64,000 bases of DNA from Rhodococcus sp. B7740 (GCF_000954115.1 NZ_CP010797.1:186001-250000); one strand, 5' to 3'; shown: positions 12,666 through 21,192, counted from the first letter of the stretch. Notes: generated from the letters alone by a model not told the origin. Numbers and translations: made by a program.

Positions 12666-12678
12666 GGGACAAAGGTCC
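12666..12678 (+). promoter_or_regulatory. Weak DosR-box-like element
   Basis: GGGACAAAGGTCC matches the core of the mycobacterial DosR (hypoxia) operator, GGGAC-N4-GTCC, but not its outer positions. It is about 155 bases before the small immunity-like gene. Chance occurrence is quite possible. Confidence 0.2.
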
Positions 12679-12783
12679 GATTAACCTAGCGCTGGTAGGA
12701 TGAGCTCCCTGCTTTAGCCCCTAGGTCGAATCGATGTTCGAGAGTTCGTCCGCGCATCGAAATTCGGGTACCAGCGAGCTCAA

Positions 12784-12814
12784 CGGTCGACAGTGCGAGG
12801 GGTGCTGTCGACCG
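12784..12814 (+). promoter_or_regulatory. Perfect 10-base inverted repeat in the 5' leader of the next gene
   Basis: CGGTCGACAG (12784-12793) and CTGTCGACCG (12805-12814) are exact reverse complements with an 11-base loop. The ribosome binding site GGGAGAGG (12817-12824) of the gene at 12833 follows at once. It could act as an RNA hairpin affecting translation or as an operator. A similar arrangement precedes the gene at 35543. Confidence 0.6.
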
Positions 12815-12832
12815 TGGGGAGAGGTTTTCACC

Positions 12833-13153
12833 ATGGAACATTCCTTCCGGACGGGCACGGCCCATGCGTCCCGTTTTCTGTTCCTCATCGCCCAGTTCGT
12901 CGATCGGAGAATCCCGGCCGAGTTCTTCTCTGCTCAGTTCCGCGAGCTGCAGAACACCCAATCCACATATCTCGATGCCGACGTCTCTTCGGTCATCGGA
13001 ATGTTGTCGGTCGACGTCGGCGCGTACCTGGGCGATGTCGAAATCAGAGGGGTGGACTACATCGACTCCGAACAACTCTGGCTGGCTGCCGGGCAGGCGT
13101 TTCGCGATCTCATGACCGTCCAGTCCCAGCACATCGAACGCGAGGCAGGGTGA
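12833..13153 (+). CDS. Small acidic protein resembling colicin-D-type immunity proteins
   Basis: A 106-residue protein. ATG 12833 is preferred over an upstream in-frame ATG (12734) because it has GGGAGAGG eight bases before it and because the inverted repeat at 12784-12814 would otherwise be coding. The pattern 'FLIAQFVDRRIPAEFFSAQF ... SVDVGAYLGDVEIRGVDYID' and a final helix 'AGQAFRDL' recall actinobacterial proteins annotated as colicin immunity domain. No toxin gene is adjacent, so an immunity role is only a resemblance. No signal peptide or membrane segment. Confidence 0.6.
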   Translation: MEHSFRTGTAHASRFLFLIAQFVDRRIPAEFFSAQFRELQNTQSTYLDADVSSVIGMLSVDVGAYLGDVEIRGVDYIDSEQLWLAAGQAFRDLMTVQSQHIEREAG

Positions 13154-13168
13154 CGGCAACGCGTACCC

Positions 13169-13531
13169 TCACCGGAATCGATCACGCTGTCGCAGAAGGT
13201 CTTCGAGCCTGAATCGTCGGTGCGTGCCGCGCATTTCGATCGATAGGTCGCCCGCGTCGGCCAACCGTCTGACGTAAGTGTCGGAGACACCGAGGACCTC
13301 GGCAGCTTGCGAAGTGGTCAGCAACTCGTCCACGGTTCCGATGGCCACCGCCCGGCCGGTCGAGAGTTGGGTCAGAAGTTCCAAGACCGCACTGCGTGAT
13401 GCGTCGTCGAGTCGAACCTCCGAACCGCCGATTCTGAGGTCGACGTCCGCTCCGTTTCGCTCGTGAACGACTGCCGCCAACGAGTTGGCCGATCGCGACT
13501 CGAGAGCAGGCATGACGAATCGGAAGTCCAT
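13169..13531 (-). CDS. Excisionase-type (MerR-like HTH_17) DNA-binding protein
   Basis: A 120-residue protein. ATG 13531 gives MDFRFVMPALESRSANS; longer in-frame extension runs antisense into the azoreductase and is rejected. The C-terminal domain (about residues 70-118) is a DNA-binding excisionase family helix-turn-helix: LLTTSQAAEVLGVSDTYVRR then 'GTHRRFRLEDLL'. The N-terminal part resembles the antitoxin-like region of similar actinobacterial regulators. No toxin or integrase is adjacent. It is divergent from the flavoprotein at 13606 and may regulate it or itself. Confidence 0.8.
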   Translation of the reverse strand: MDFRFVMPALESRSANSLAAVVHERNGADVDLRIGGSEVRLDDASRSAVLELLTQLSTGRAVAIGTVDELLTTSQAAEVLGVSDTYVRRLADAGDLSIEMRGTHRRFRLEDLLRQRDRFR

Positions 13532-13605
13532 TCGTCCAGGATAGGAGTGGGCGCAGGCGTCGGTACGCATAGGCTCGGAGCACCCAGCATGTGAGGAGTG
13601 TTCCA

Positions 13606-14262
13606 GTGCCACAGTTGTTGCACCTCGATTCGTCCGCCGACCCGGATCGTTCGATAAGCCGTCGGGTGACGGCCCGCTTCTCGGACGCCTGGCATGGCAT
13701 CGGCACCGACCACTCGGTGATCCATCGAGACCTGCATTCGAGTCCGTTGCCCCACCTACCCACCTCGGCGCTGCACTGGGCACCTCGCCTGCGAACCGCC
13801 GACGAAATCGTGGAGCCGTCCGCCGAGGCGTTGCAGGTCGAACTGATCGAGGAACTGATCTCGGCCGACGCGGTGCTGATCGGCGCGCCGATGTACAACT
13901 GGTCGATCCCGTCGACCCTGAAGGCATGGATCGACTACGTACACGTTCCGGGTGTCACTGTTCCGTTCGACAGTGACACGGCACCTCTCGTCGGCAAGCC
14001 CGTGGTCGTGGTGACCAGTCGGGGAAACGACTACACCCCCGGTACCGACAACGCATCCTCCGACCACACGACCGCGCAACTGCGACAGGTGCTCGGAGTT
14101 GCGCTGGGGATGGACGTCCACTTCGTCCCGGTCGACTTGACGCTCGCCGAGCGGGTGCCGGCGCTCGCACCGCAGATTCCGCAGGCACGAGCCAATCTCG
14201 AGGCGGCGTTCTCCGCCGTCGACGATCTTGCGTTGCGATTGGGTGGAGCAACCACCAGGTGA
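13606..14262 (+). CDS. FMN-dependent NADH:quinone oxidoreductase / azoreductase-like flavoprotein
   Basis: A 218-residue flavodoxin-like fold protein. GTG 13606 is chosen because GAGGAG (13593-13598) is seven bases upstream and the protein then begins PQLLHLDSSADPDRSISR, the expected first strand and FMN phosphate loop. The AzoR motif 'GAPMYNWSIPSTLKAWIDYV' region (about residues 91-110) is clear. The family reduces quinones and azo compounds with NAD(P)H, usually for detoxification. Divergent from the HTH gene at 13531. Confidence 0.85.
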   Translation: MPQLLHLDSSADPDRSISRRVTARFSDAWHGIGTDHSVIHRDLHSSPLPHLPTSALHWAPRLRTADEIVEPSAEALQVELIEELISADAVLIGAPMYNWSIPSTLKAWIDYVHVPGVTVPFDSDTAPLVGKPVVVVTSRGNDYTPGTDNASSDHTTAQLRQVLGVALGMDVHFVPVDLTLAERVPALAPQIPQARANLEAAFSAVDDLALRLGGATTR

Positions 14263-14282
14263 GCGCCGAGTAGCCTGGCGAG

Positions 14283-15560
14283 GTGCTCTCGAACGGCCCA
14301 GGTAACGACACCACCCGCGGTGAACGTGGATCAGGGCGCCATCGCATCAGGACGCCGTCGCGCAACCGCGGTCTCGCACTCCGAATCGGCCGAATTGTCG
14401 TCGCCACTGCGGCAGTTGCCTCGATCGCGGTGAGTGGAATCGGGTTCGCGGTGTACCGCGAAGCCACCACGGGGCTGACCACCTCGGACGCGCTCGACGG
14501 CATCGCGAACAACGATCCCGGCGGCAACGGCGAGGACACCAACATTCTGTTGATCGGTCTCGACAGCCGCAAGGACATGGACGGCAACGACCTGCCTGCC
14601 GAGTTCGTCACCGATGCGCTGCATGCGGGCGACAGCGACGTCGGCGGTTACAACACCAACACACTGCTGCTGGTGCACCTTCCGGCCGACGGAGGGAGGG
14701 CGACTGCGCTGTCGATACCTCGCGACGACTACGTCGACGTTCCCGGATACGGCAAGCGGAAGATCAAGGAGGCGTACGGACTTGCCAAAGCCGACGCCGA
14801 TACACAGTTGCTCGACGAGGGCGTCACCGATTCGGCCGAACGTGAGCGTCGAGCACGCGACGCGGGTCGGCGATCGACGTTGACCGCGGTTCGTGACCTG
14901 CTCGACGTGCCGATCGATCATTTCGCCGAGGTGAACCTGCTGGGCTTCTACGACGTCGCGACAGCCGTCGGGCCGATTCAGGTGTGCCTGAACAATCCTG
15001 TACACGACAACTATTCGGGGGCGGACTTCGCCGCGGGCGCGCAGGAACTGAGCGCTTCGCAGGCGCTGTCCTTCGTCCGGCAACGCCACGGCCTCGACAA
15101 CGGTGATCTCGATCGAACCAAACGACAGCAGGCCTTCGTGGCAGGAGTGATGGCCAAGCTCAGCACCTCCGGTGTCATGGCGAACATCGGCGAACTCCGG
15201 GCGCTCGTCGCGGGTACCAAGAACGACGTCGTGATCGACGCGTCCTTGGATCCGGTCAAGCTCGCAGGCGGAGCCGGTGCAGTAATGCAGGGAGACATCG
15301 ATTTCTACACGCTCCCGATCACCGGCTACGACACGATCGACGGGCAGGACGTCAATCTCGTCGACGTCGACGCCGTCCGGGCCGAGGCAGCCCGGCTGAT
15401 CGGCGACGTACCTGTGCAGGCACCGCCGACCACCGCGGCAGCTGATCCCGCAACGACGCCGCCCCCGCTCGAGGTCGCCGCACAGGATCCGTCCCTGGAT
15501 CCGGCGGCAGCCCCCGACGAGGGTGTGCACAGCGACGGCGGCATACCCTGCGTCGACTGA
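14283..15560 (+). CDS. LytR-CpsA-Psr (LCP) family cell-wall glycopolymer ligase
   Basis: A 425-residue membrane-anchored enzyme starting at GTG 14283. A basic cytoplasmic tail is followed by one membrane helix (about residues 38-60) and the extracytoplasmic LCP domain (about 88-350). Conserved phosphate/metal-binding residues occur in LLIGLDSR (near 90), SIPRDDYVDVPGYG (near 142) and FVRQRHGLDNGDLDRTKRQQ (near 263). In Corynebacteriales LCP enzymes join arabinogalactan to peptidoglycan. Instead of the usual C-terminal LytR_C domain it ends in an Ala/Pro/Thr-rich tail with a terminal 'IPCVD', so it is a short-form LCP. Confidence 0.9.
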   Translation: MLSNGPGNDTTRGERGSGRHRIRTPSRNRGLALRIGRIVVATAAVASIAVSGIGFAVYREATTGLTTSDALDGIANNDPGGNGEDTNILLIGLDSRKDMDGNDLPAEFVTDALHAGDSDVGGYNTNTLLLVHLPADGGRATALSIPRDDYVDVPGYGKRKIKEAYGLAKADADTQLLDEGVTDSAERERRARDAGRRSTLTAVRDLLDVPIDHFAEVNLLGFYDVATAVGPIQVCLNNPVHDNYSGADFAAGAQELSASQALSFVRQRHGLDNGDLDRTKRQQAFVAGVMAKLSTSGVMANIGELRALVAGTKNDVVIDASLDPVKLAGGAGAVMQGDIDFYTLPITGYDTIDGQDVNLVDVDAVRAEAARLIGDVPVQAPPTTAAADPATTPPPLEVAAQDPSLDPAAAPDEGVHSDGGIPCVD

Positions 15561-15595
15561 GCCCTGCGTCGACCGAACTCGCCAGCGGGTATCGG

Positions 15596-16333
15596 TCAGG
15601 GCGTCGGCGCGCTGAGCAGAACGTCCATCAACTGCTTCTCGACCGCCGCGAACTGCGGCGTCGTGACGATCTCGAGCCCGCGTGGACGGGGCAGCGCCAC
15701 CTCGATCTGCCGTCGAACGTGTGCCGGTCTGGGGGAGAGGACGATCACGCGATCGGAGAGATAGACCGCTTCGCGGATGTCGTGCGTGATCATCAGGACC
15801 GTCCACCGAAACTCCGACCAGACCTGCTGCAACCAGGCCTGCATATCGCTTCGAGTCAACGAGTCCAGTGCCCCGAAGGGTTCGTCGAGCAGTAGTACCG
15901 ATCGTCCCTGCACCACCGTGCGCAGCAGCGCCGCCCGCTGGCGCATGCCGCCGGAGAGTTCGGATGGTCTGGCCGACTCGTACCCGTCCAAGCCGAACAC
16001 CGGGAACAGCTCGCGTGCCCGCGCCCGCGCCTCCTTCTTGGCAACGCCCTGCACTTCGAGCCCGAGGGTGGTGTTGTCCAGCACCGAACGCCACGGAAAC
16101 AGGAGATCCTTCTGCGGCATGTAGGCGCACGGCGGTACTCGAACCGAGCCGGAGTCGGGCTTGTCGAGTCCGGCCAGCATGTTGAACACCGTGCTCTTAC
16201 CGGAACCGCTCGGGCCGATGATCGACAGGAACTCGCCGGGGCCAGCACTGAACGACACACCGTCGAGTACGGGCTTGTCGCCGAATGATTTGGTGAGATC
16301 GCGAACGTCGATGCAGGTGTCGGGGTCAGACAT
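15596..16333 (-). CDS. ABC transporter ATPase for a thiamine pyrimidine precursor (ThiZ-like)
   Basis: A 245-residue ATPase of the nitrate/taurine/NMT1 transporter class. Walker A GPSGSGKST (residues 40-48), Q-loop YMPQKDLLFPW, signature LSGGMRQR (near 127) and Walker B VLLLDEPFGALD are complete. ATG 16333 overlaps the permease stop by a few bases; an upstream in-frame start would lie inside the permease. It is last in the tenA-SBP-permease-ATPase operon behind a TPP riboswitch, so it should energise uptake of HMP or a related pyrimidine. Confidence 0.85.
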   Translation of the reverse strand: MSDPDTCIDVRDLTKSFGDKPVLDGVSFSAGPGEFLSIIGPSGSGKSTVFNMLAGLDKPDSGSVRVPPCAYMPQKDLLFPWRSVLDNTTLGLEVQGVAKKEARARARELFPVFGLDGYESARPSELSGGMRQRAALLRTVVQGRSVLLLDEPFGALDSLTRSDMQAWLQQVWSEFRWTVLMITHDIREAVYLSDRVIVLSPRPAHVRRQIEVALPRPRGLEIVTTPQFAAVEKQLMDVLLSAPTP

Positions 16334-17162
16334 GAAGACCAACCGACCCGTGGCGCGCCCAAGGCGCAACGAACCGCTCCACCAGGAAGGTGGAGACGAA
16401 CAGGACCACGCTGATCACGGCCGTCACGGCAACCGCGGCGAGAACCAGATCGGTACGAAACGAGTTCTTCTGTTGACTCATGTAGATGCCGAGCCCGGCA
16501 CTGGCCCCGGCATATTCGGCAAAGATCGCGCCGACCACGGCGTAGGTGATTCCGATGCGCAGGGAGGTGAAGAACCGGGGTAGCGCCGACGGTAGCCGCA
16601 CGTATCGAAAATGTTGCCAGCGCGAGGCACCCATGCTGGCCAGCAGCGATCGCGCGTCTCGATCGGCCGCCGCGAAACCCTCGATGAGTCCGATGGCCAT
16701 CGGGAAGAACGTCGCCAAGGCGATCACCAGGATCTTCGGAAGCAGCCCGAAGCCGAACCAGATGATCAACAGTGGCGCGATCGCGATGATCGGAAGCGTC
16801 TGCGATACGACGAAGAGGGGAACGAACGCGCGACGCAGCCACGGCGAGAAGTCCACCGCGATGGCCAGCAACCAGGCCAGGGACAAGGAGACCGCGAACC
16901 CGACGAGGGTCACCTGCAGGGTTGCCGCTGCGTTCTCGGCGATCGCATCGCGTTGCGCCCAACCCTGGACCACCACGCGACCGGGGGACGGCAGCACCTG
17001 CGGGCGGATGCCACTGATCTCGACGTAGATCTGCCAGGCGGCGATGATCAGAACGACGACGGTCAGCGCCGGCCACGCCCAACGCAGCGAGGCTCGGATA
17101 CCGCTGAGCGAGAAGGAACCTCGATCAGCGGCCACCGTCTCATCGATCGCCGAGGTAGTCAT
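16326..17162 (-). CDS. ABC transporter permease for a thiamine pyrimidine precursor (ThiX-like)
   Basis: A 278-residue inner-membrane permease with about six transmembrane helices and the BPD_transp_1 'EAA' loop around 'GFAAADRDARSLLASMGASR'. The segment 'VVSQTLPIIAIAPLLIIWFG' is characteristic of the SsuC/TauC/ThiX group. The start overlaps the end of the substrate-binding protein by 23 bases; a slightly later start is possible. Substrate assigned from the riboswitch and tenA context. Confidence 0.85.
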   Translation of the reverse strand: MTTSAIDETVAADRGSFSLSGIRASLRWAWPALTVVVLIIAAWQIYVEISGIRPQVLPSPGRVVVQGWAQRDAIAENAAATLQVTLVGFAVSLSLAWLLAIAVDFSPWLRRAFVPLFVVSQTLPIIAIAPLLIIWFGFGLLPKILVIALATFFPMAIGLIEGFAAADRDARSLLASMGASRWQHFRYVRLPSALPRFFTSLRIGITYAVVGAIFAEYAGASAGLGIYMSQQKNSFRTDLVLAAVAVTAVISVVLFVSTFLVERFVAPWARHGSVGLHV

Positions 17163-18153
17163 TGGTGAAGTAGGTCGACCAATCCGGCTCCGCGGTCAGA
17201 GGCGCGCCGTTCTGATCGGCCAGCACGCCACTGTCGTACAGGAACTTGGAGTACGCCGTCCACTTGTCGATACTCTGTCGTCCTACTTCGCCGGACGAGT
17301 CCTTCATGTACTTCGCCGCGAGCATCTTCTGGCTCTCGAAGACCAGCGATTCGTCGGTGAACGTTCCCGGATTGGCGTCGATCAGATCCTGTGCGGCCTT
17401 GTCCGGATCGTCGGCGGCGAGTTGGTAGCCGCGCTGAAGAGCCTGGACGAACTTCTCGGCCTGGTCCGGGTGGGCTGCGAGCCAGGGCTCGTTGCCGCTG
17501 ATCGTGATGGCGTAGGCGTCGGGAAAGCCGTAGTCGGTGTAGTCGAAGTACTTCATCGGGGTTCCGCTGTGCTCGGCTTCGATGCCTTCCCACGCGAAAT
17601 AGGAGACGGTGAAGTCCGCGGTCCCCGAATACACCGCCTCGTACGCCGAGGTTCCCAGGACGACGGTCTCGTATTCGCCTGTGCCACCGTCGTTCTCGAT
17701 GACCTGCTGGAGTCCGGCTTGCTCACCGGATTCGCCGAAGCCGGCGTAGACCTTGCCGTCGAGTGCCTTCGGGCTCGGTATGTCGTCTCGATCTGCGCGG
17801 ACTCCGATGCCGGTCGCCCAATGTTGGAGCGGCGCGAGGACCGAGACGATCTGCGCGCCCGCCGAGGTGGCGAACACACCGGAACTCTGTGTACTGATAC
17901 CGAATTCGGCGTTTCCGGCATCGACGAGAGTGTCCGCTGCGGTGCTGTTGTACGGCAGAATCTCCACGTCCAGGCCGGCGTCGGCGAAGTAGCCTTCCTG
18001 TATGGCCACGTAGAGACCGGTGTGGTTGGTGTTCGGCGTCCAGTCCAACGCGAATCGAATGGTGTCGGAGTCCGTCGACTGCGAGCAGCCCACCAGTCCG
18101 GTCGTGGCAACGACGGCCGCCGCCAACGCGGCGAGGATCCGAGCGGTTCTCAT
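17140..18153 (-). CDS. THI5/NMT1-like substrate-binding lipoprotein (thiamine pyrimidine uptake)
   Basis: A 337-residue exported lipoprotein. Signal peptide with lipobox LVGC (C23), then the NMT1/THI5-like domain beginning 'IRFALDWTPNTNHTGLYVAI', the usual start of HMP or formylaminopyrimidine-binding ThiY proteins. ATG 18153 overlaps the tenA stop (ATGA); the longer reading frame upstream is antisense noise. It should deliver a pyrimidine precursor to the permease at 16326. Confidence 0.88.
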   Translation of the reverse strand: MRTARILAALAAAVVATTGLVGCSQSTDSDTIRFALDWTPNTNHTGLYVAIQEGYFADAGLDVEILPYNSTAADTLVDAGNAEFGISTQSSGVFATSAGAQIVSVLAPLQHWATGIGVRADRDDIPSPKALDGKVYAGFGESGEQAGLQQVIENDGGTGEYETVVLGTSAYEAVYSGTADFTVSYFAWEGIEAEHSGTPMKYFDYTDYGFPDAYAITISGNEPWLAAHPDQAEKFVQALQRGYQLAADDPDKAAQDLIDANPGTFTDESLVFESQKMLAAKYMKDSSGEVGRQSIDKWTAYSKFLYDSGVLADQNGAPLTAEPDWSTYFTNDYLGDR

Positions 18154-18872
18154 GCGTGCACCGCACTCTGGCCCAGCGGCCACGGAGTGGGATGCAAAGC
18201 GCTGTCCCAGAACATCAATTCGTACCTCGATGCCACGACGAAGGCGTCGATCATCTGCTCTCGCTGTACCGGAGTCGCGGCAGCCGCCGCGTCGTCCACG
18301 AATGTCCTTGCGGCGTCGACGATCGCATGGAATTCGGGTGCGTCGTACGCGGCTACCCACCGCGCGTACGGGTGGTCGGGATCGCGATCGAGAACCGCTC
18401 TCGCGGCACCGGCGAGTGAGCGGCCCACGTCGGCGTAGATCCAGAAGCACGGCAGAACAGCCGCTGCTGCAACAGGATACGGTTCGGTTGCCGCAATCGC
18501 GGTGAGGTAGGAGGTGTAACCGAGGCATGCCGGTGAAGCCTGGGGTGTGCAGGTCGACGCGGGCAGCGCTCCACCGGTCAGCATCTCTTCGTGCGAGGCG
18601 GCCTCGTCCATCGCGCTGGCGGCGGCGCTCGCCCAGAACGCTCCGGCGATCGGGTTCGGTGCGTGTGCTGCCAGTAGTGACAGCGACTTGACGTACCCAC
18701 CGAGATAGAGCGAATCCTGCTCGAGATACCGACGGAACGCATCGAGCGGAAGTGTTCCGGCTCCGAGAAGCCGGAGAAACTCGAGGTCGTCGATCGCGCG
18801 TCGGATGTTCTCGGACGCATCCCACAGTAGATCGGTGAAGCGGACCGGGTCCGCAGATACAACAGGCGTCAT
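18150..18872 (-). CDS. tenA: TenA family thiaminase II / aminopyrimidine aminohydrolase
   Basis: A 240-residue TenA. The enzyme hydrolyses aminomethyl-HMP from degraded thiamine to HMP for reuse. Active-site residues expected for the TenA_C group are present: Asp in YLEQDSLYL (D53), catalytic Cys in LPCFWIYADVG (C142) and Glu in SRYELMFWDSA (E218). First gene after the TPP riboswitch and cotranscribed with the importer, so salvage of imported base-degraded thiamine is the likely job. Confidence 0.92.
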   Translation of the reverse strand: MTPVVSADPVRFTDLLWDASENIRRAIDDLEFLRLLGAGTLPLDAFRRYLEQDSLYLGGYVKSLSLLAAHAPNPIAGAFWASAAASAMDEAASHEEMLTGGALPASTCTPQASPACLGYTSYLTAIAATEPYPVAAAAVLPCFWIYADVGRSLAGAARAVLDRDPDHPYARWVAAYDAPEFHAIVDAARTFVDDAAAAATPVQREQMIDAFVVASRYELMFWDSALHPTPWPLGQSAVHA

Positions 18873-18880
18873 CGCCTTGA

Positions 18881-18958
18881 CATCCCTTCGTCAGCATTAC
18901 CTGCATCAGGTTCGGCGGGTTTGATCTCAGCATCCGCATCGGCGGACACACCCCGTGT
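18881..18958 (-). promoter_or_regulatory. TPP (THI-box) riboswitch
   Basis: Read on the minus strand, the conserved elements occur in order: ACGGGGTG, GCTGAGATCAAACCCGCCGA, ACCTGATGCAGGTAATG and CTGACGAAGGGATG. These are the pyrimidine-sensing CTGAGA and the pyrophosphate-sensing parts of the TPP aptamer. The aptamer ends only eight bases before the tenA ATG (18872), and the final AAGGG overlaps or abuts the ribosome binding region, so ligand binding probably blocks translation initiation directly rather than through a separate terminator. Confidence 0.95.
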
Positions 18959-19028
18959 CAGAACGAAAGCGACAGTAACACCGCTCACCCGGTGGCGCTG
19001 GTGCCGCCCCTGCATCTGCGGTCCGGCG

Positions 19029-20426
19029 TCAGCCCAGCATGTCCTCGAGTTCCATGCCCTTGGTCTCCCTGATCTTGGCCTTGACGAAGAAGAACGAGAG
19101 CGCGGCGAACAGAGCGAATCCTGCGTAGATCGCCCACAGCCCCACGGACGACGTCAGCGGCGGGAAGGCAAGCGTGACAGCGAAGTTGGCCATCCAGTTG
19201 GCTGCGGTGCCGATGCCGAGCGCCATGGCACGCATGCGGTTGGGGAACATCTCACCGAGCATGACCCACATGATCGGTCCCCATGTGGAGGCGAAGAAGA
19301 TGACGAACAGATTGGCCCCGACCAACGCGATCGCACCCCACGGAGCGGGCAACGTGACGTCGTCGCCGCTGCCGGTCGCCTGCGAGAATGCCACCGACGC
19401 CATGACGAGCCCGACGAACATGCCGATCGAACCCCCCATCAGCAGTTTGCGCCTACCGATTCGGTCCACGAACAGGATCGCCACGAACGTCATGACCACG
19501 TTGATCACAGCGGTGATCACGGAGGTGGTGAACGATTGATCCTCGGAGAAGCCGACCGAACGCCACAGCGTCGTCGAGTAGTAGAAGATCGCATTGATGC
19601 CGACCAGCTGTTGCAGCACGGCCATCGTGATGCCCACCCAGACGATGGGTTGCAGGCCGAACTTCGGCCCGCGAATATCGGCGAACGACGAGCGTGACTC
19701 CTTGCGCAGCGTCAGCCTGATCTCGTGGACGCGCTCGTCCGGGTGCAGCTCACCGGTGATCTCGGCGAGTACGCGGGCCGCTTCCTCGTCGAGATGCTGA
19801 CCGACGAGGTAACGCGGAGACTCCGGGATCAGGGTTGCCAGCAACCCGTACACGAGAGCGGGAATCACGCCGACCAGGAACATCCAGCGCCATGCCTCGA
19901 TGCCGAACCACAGGTCGTTGGACGCGCCGTCGGCGGCACCGGCGAGAAGAGCGTCGGACAGCAGAGCAGCGAAAATGCCGATGGTGATGGCCAATTGCTG
20001 AAGCGAGGCCAAGGAACCGCGCCATTTGGCGGGAGCGATCTCGGCGATGTACGCCGGTGCGATCACCGAGGCGATGCCGATTCCGAGTCCGCCGAGCACT
20101 CGCCAGAGCATCAGGTCGGGGACGCTGAACGCCAATCCCGAGCCGATCGAGGAAACGACGAACAGGGCCGAGCCCAGCAGCATGACCTTCTTGCGTCCCC
20201 AACGATCTGCGAGGCTGCCGGCGAACCAGGCACCCACTGCGCACCCGATGAGGGCGATTGCCACCACGAAGCCGGTGGTGAACGAGCCGAGGAGGAAATG
20301 ATCTTCGATCGAGTCGACAGCGCCGTTGATGACCGAGCTGTCGAAGCCGAACAGGAACCCGCCCACAGCAGCGGCGATGCTGACGCCGATGACCTTCGCT
20401 GTGTGGCGGTCCGAGGTCTGATTCAT
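19029..20426 (-). CDS. Sugar porter family MFS transporter
   Basis: A 465-residue, 12-helix major facilitator. Sugar porter signatures are complete: FGFDSSVINGA in helix 1, ADRWGRKK in loop 2-3, IPESPRYLVG after helix 6, QQLVGINAIFYYS in helix 7, VDRIGRRKLL and EMFPNRMRAMA. These resemble bacterial glucose/H+ symporters (GlcP type). ATG 20426 has GGAAGGTG upstream. Single gene; it reads toward the riboswitch operon. The exact sugar is not determinable. Confidence 0.9.
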   Translation of the reverse strand: MNQTSDRHTAKVIGVSIAAAVGGFLFGFDSSVINGAVDSIEDHFLLGSFTTGFVVAIALIGCAVGAWFAGSLADRWGRKKVMLLGSALFVVSSIGSGLAFSVPDLMLWRVLGGLGIGIASVIAPAYIAEIAPAKWRGSLASLQQLAITIGIFAALLSDALLAGAADGASNDLWFGIEAWRWMFLVGVIPALVYGLLATLIPESPRYLVGQHLDEEAARVLAEITGELHPDERVHEIRLTLRKESRSSFADIRGPKFGLQPIVWVGITMAVLQQLVGINAIFYYSTTLWRSVGFSEDQSFTTSVITAVINVVMTFVAILFVDRIGRRKLLMGGSIGMFVGLVMASVAFSQATGSGDDVTLPAPWGAIALVGANLFVIFFASTWGPIMWVMLGEMFPNRMRAMALGIGTAANWMANFAVTLAFPPLTSSVGLWAIYAGFALFAALSFFFVKAKIRETKGMELEDMLG

Positions 20427-20544
20427 GTGTGATGCACCTTCCGGCCGCGCGCACGGGCGTCGGCCGCTGGGGAGACCGTACGGCAGGGATTGTCGTACCG
20501 TCCCCGGACATTACGCCTGGTAATTTGCCGCGCGAACGAGACCG

Positions 20545-21192
20545 TCAGCGAAGGTCGAAATCCTCGTTCGAGACGGTGAAACCGTGGCCGACCTGATCGG
20601 AGCACGTGACCCCGGTCTTCTCGTCGACGCTGCACTGCAGGCCGTTGGTGGAACCACTTCCGGGGACGGTGAGAACTTCGCCGTACGGCAAGGCCGTCGC
20701 AGGCCCGTCGAAACGGTGGAACTTGGGATCGCCGAGGCTCTCGAACTTCGCCGGGGACCCGGCGATCAGCTGTACGGCATTCGGTTTCACCGCCGTCCCC
20801 GACGCTCCGCTGCCGGGAACCTCGGGTGCCGAATCGGGGAGTGATCCGTGGCATCCGGCGATCGAGGATTCGAGGACGGCGATACCGCACTCGAATTTTC
20901 CGCTGGGGCTCGAGAAGTAGTACCAACCGGGTGCCTTGCCTGCGTAGTCCTGCGGCTTTGCCTGGGCTGCAGCAGGACTCGTCGGCGCCACCGTGGTGGA
21001 CGTCGGCGTGGCGATCGATGTGGTGGACGGTGATGCCGACGTGGCAGAGGGCACGGAGGGAGCCGTGGCGACCGGGGTGGGGCGGTCGGTGATCACGGTT
21101 GCCATCGGACCGTCGCCTTCACCGCTCGCACCGCACCCTCCGAGCATGCATGCTCCGACGACTGCCACTGCGACACATCCGATTCTCTTCAT
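20545..21192 (-). CDS. Hypothetical secreted lipoprotein
   Basis: A 215-residue lipoprotein: signal peptide with lipobox LGGC (near residue 20), a low-complexity Thr/Ser/Pro/Ala linker (about 30-80) suggesting a cell-wall-spanning region, and a C-terminal domain with four cysteines ('SPSGKFECGI', 'SIAGCHG', 'GLQCSV', 'GVTCSD') likely forming two disulfides. This arrangement is common in Rhodococcus and Mycobacterium secreted proteins of unknown function. Confidence 0.8.
   Translation of the reverse strand: MKRIGCVAVAVVGACMLGGCGASGEGDGPMATVITDRPTPVATAPSVPSATSASPSTTSIATPTSTTVAPTSPAAAQAKPQDYAGKAPGWYYFSSPSGKFECGIAVLESSIAGCHGSLPDSAPEVPGSGASGTAVKPNAVQLIAGSPAKFESLGDPKFHRFDGPATALPYGEVLTVPGSGSTNGLQCSVDEKTGVTCSDQVGHGFTVSNEDFDLR

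Noticed and set aside
13169..13531. Excisionase-type HTH as sign of an integrated element
   Set aside because: No integrase, attachment-site repeat or phage gene nearby; many chromosomal regulators have this fold.
15571..15597. GACCGA/TCGGTC inverted repeat between the LCP and ABC ATPase genes as a terminator
   Set aside because: Only 6 bp of stem with a 15-base loop and no T-run; too weak.
14331..16130. 599-residue minus-strand frame opposite the LCP gene
   Set aside because: Antisense to a clear LCP gene and running into an ABC ATPase out of frame; a common artefact of high GC third positions.
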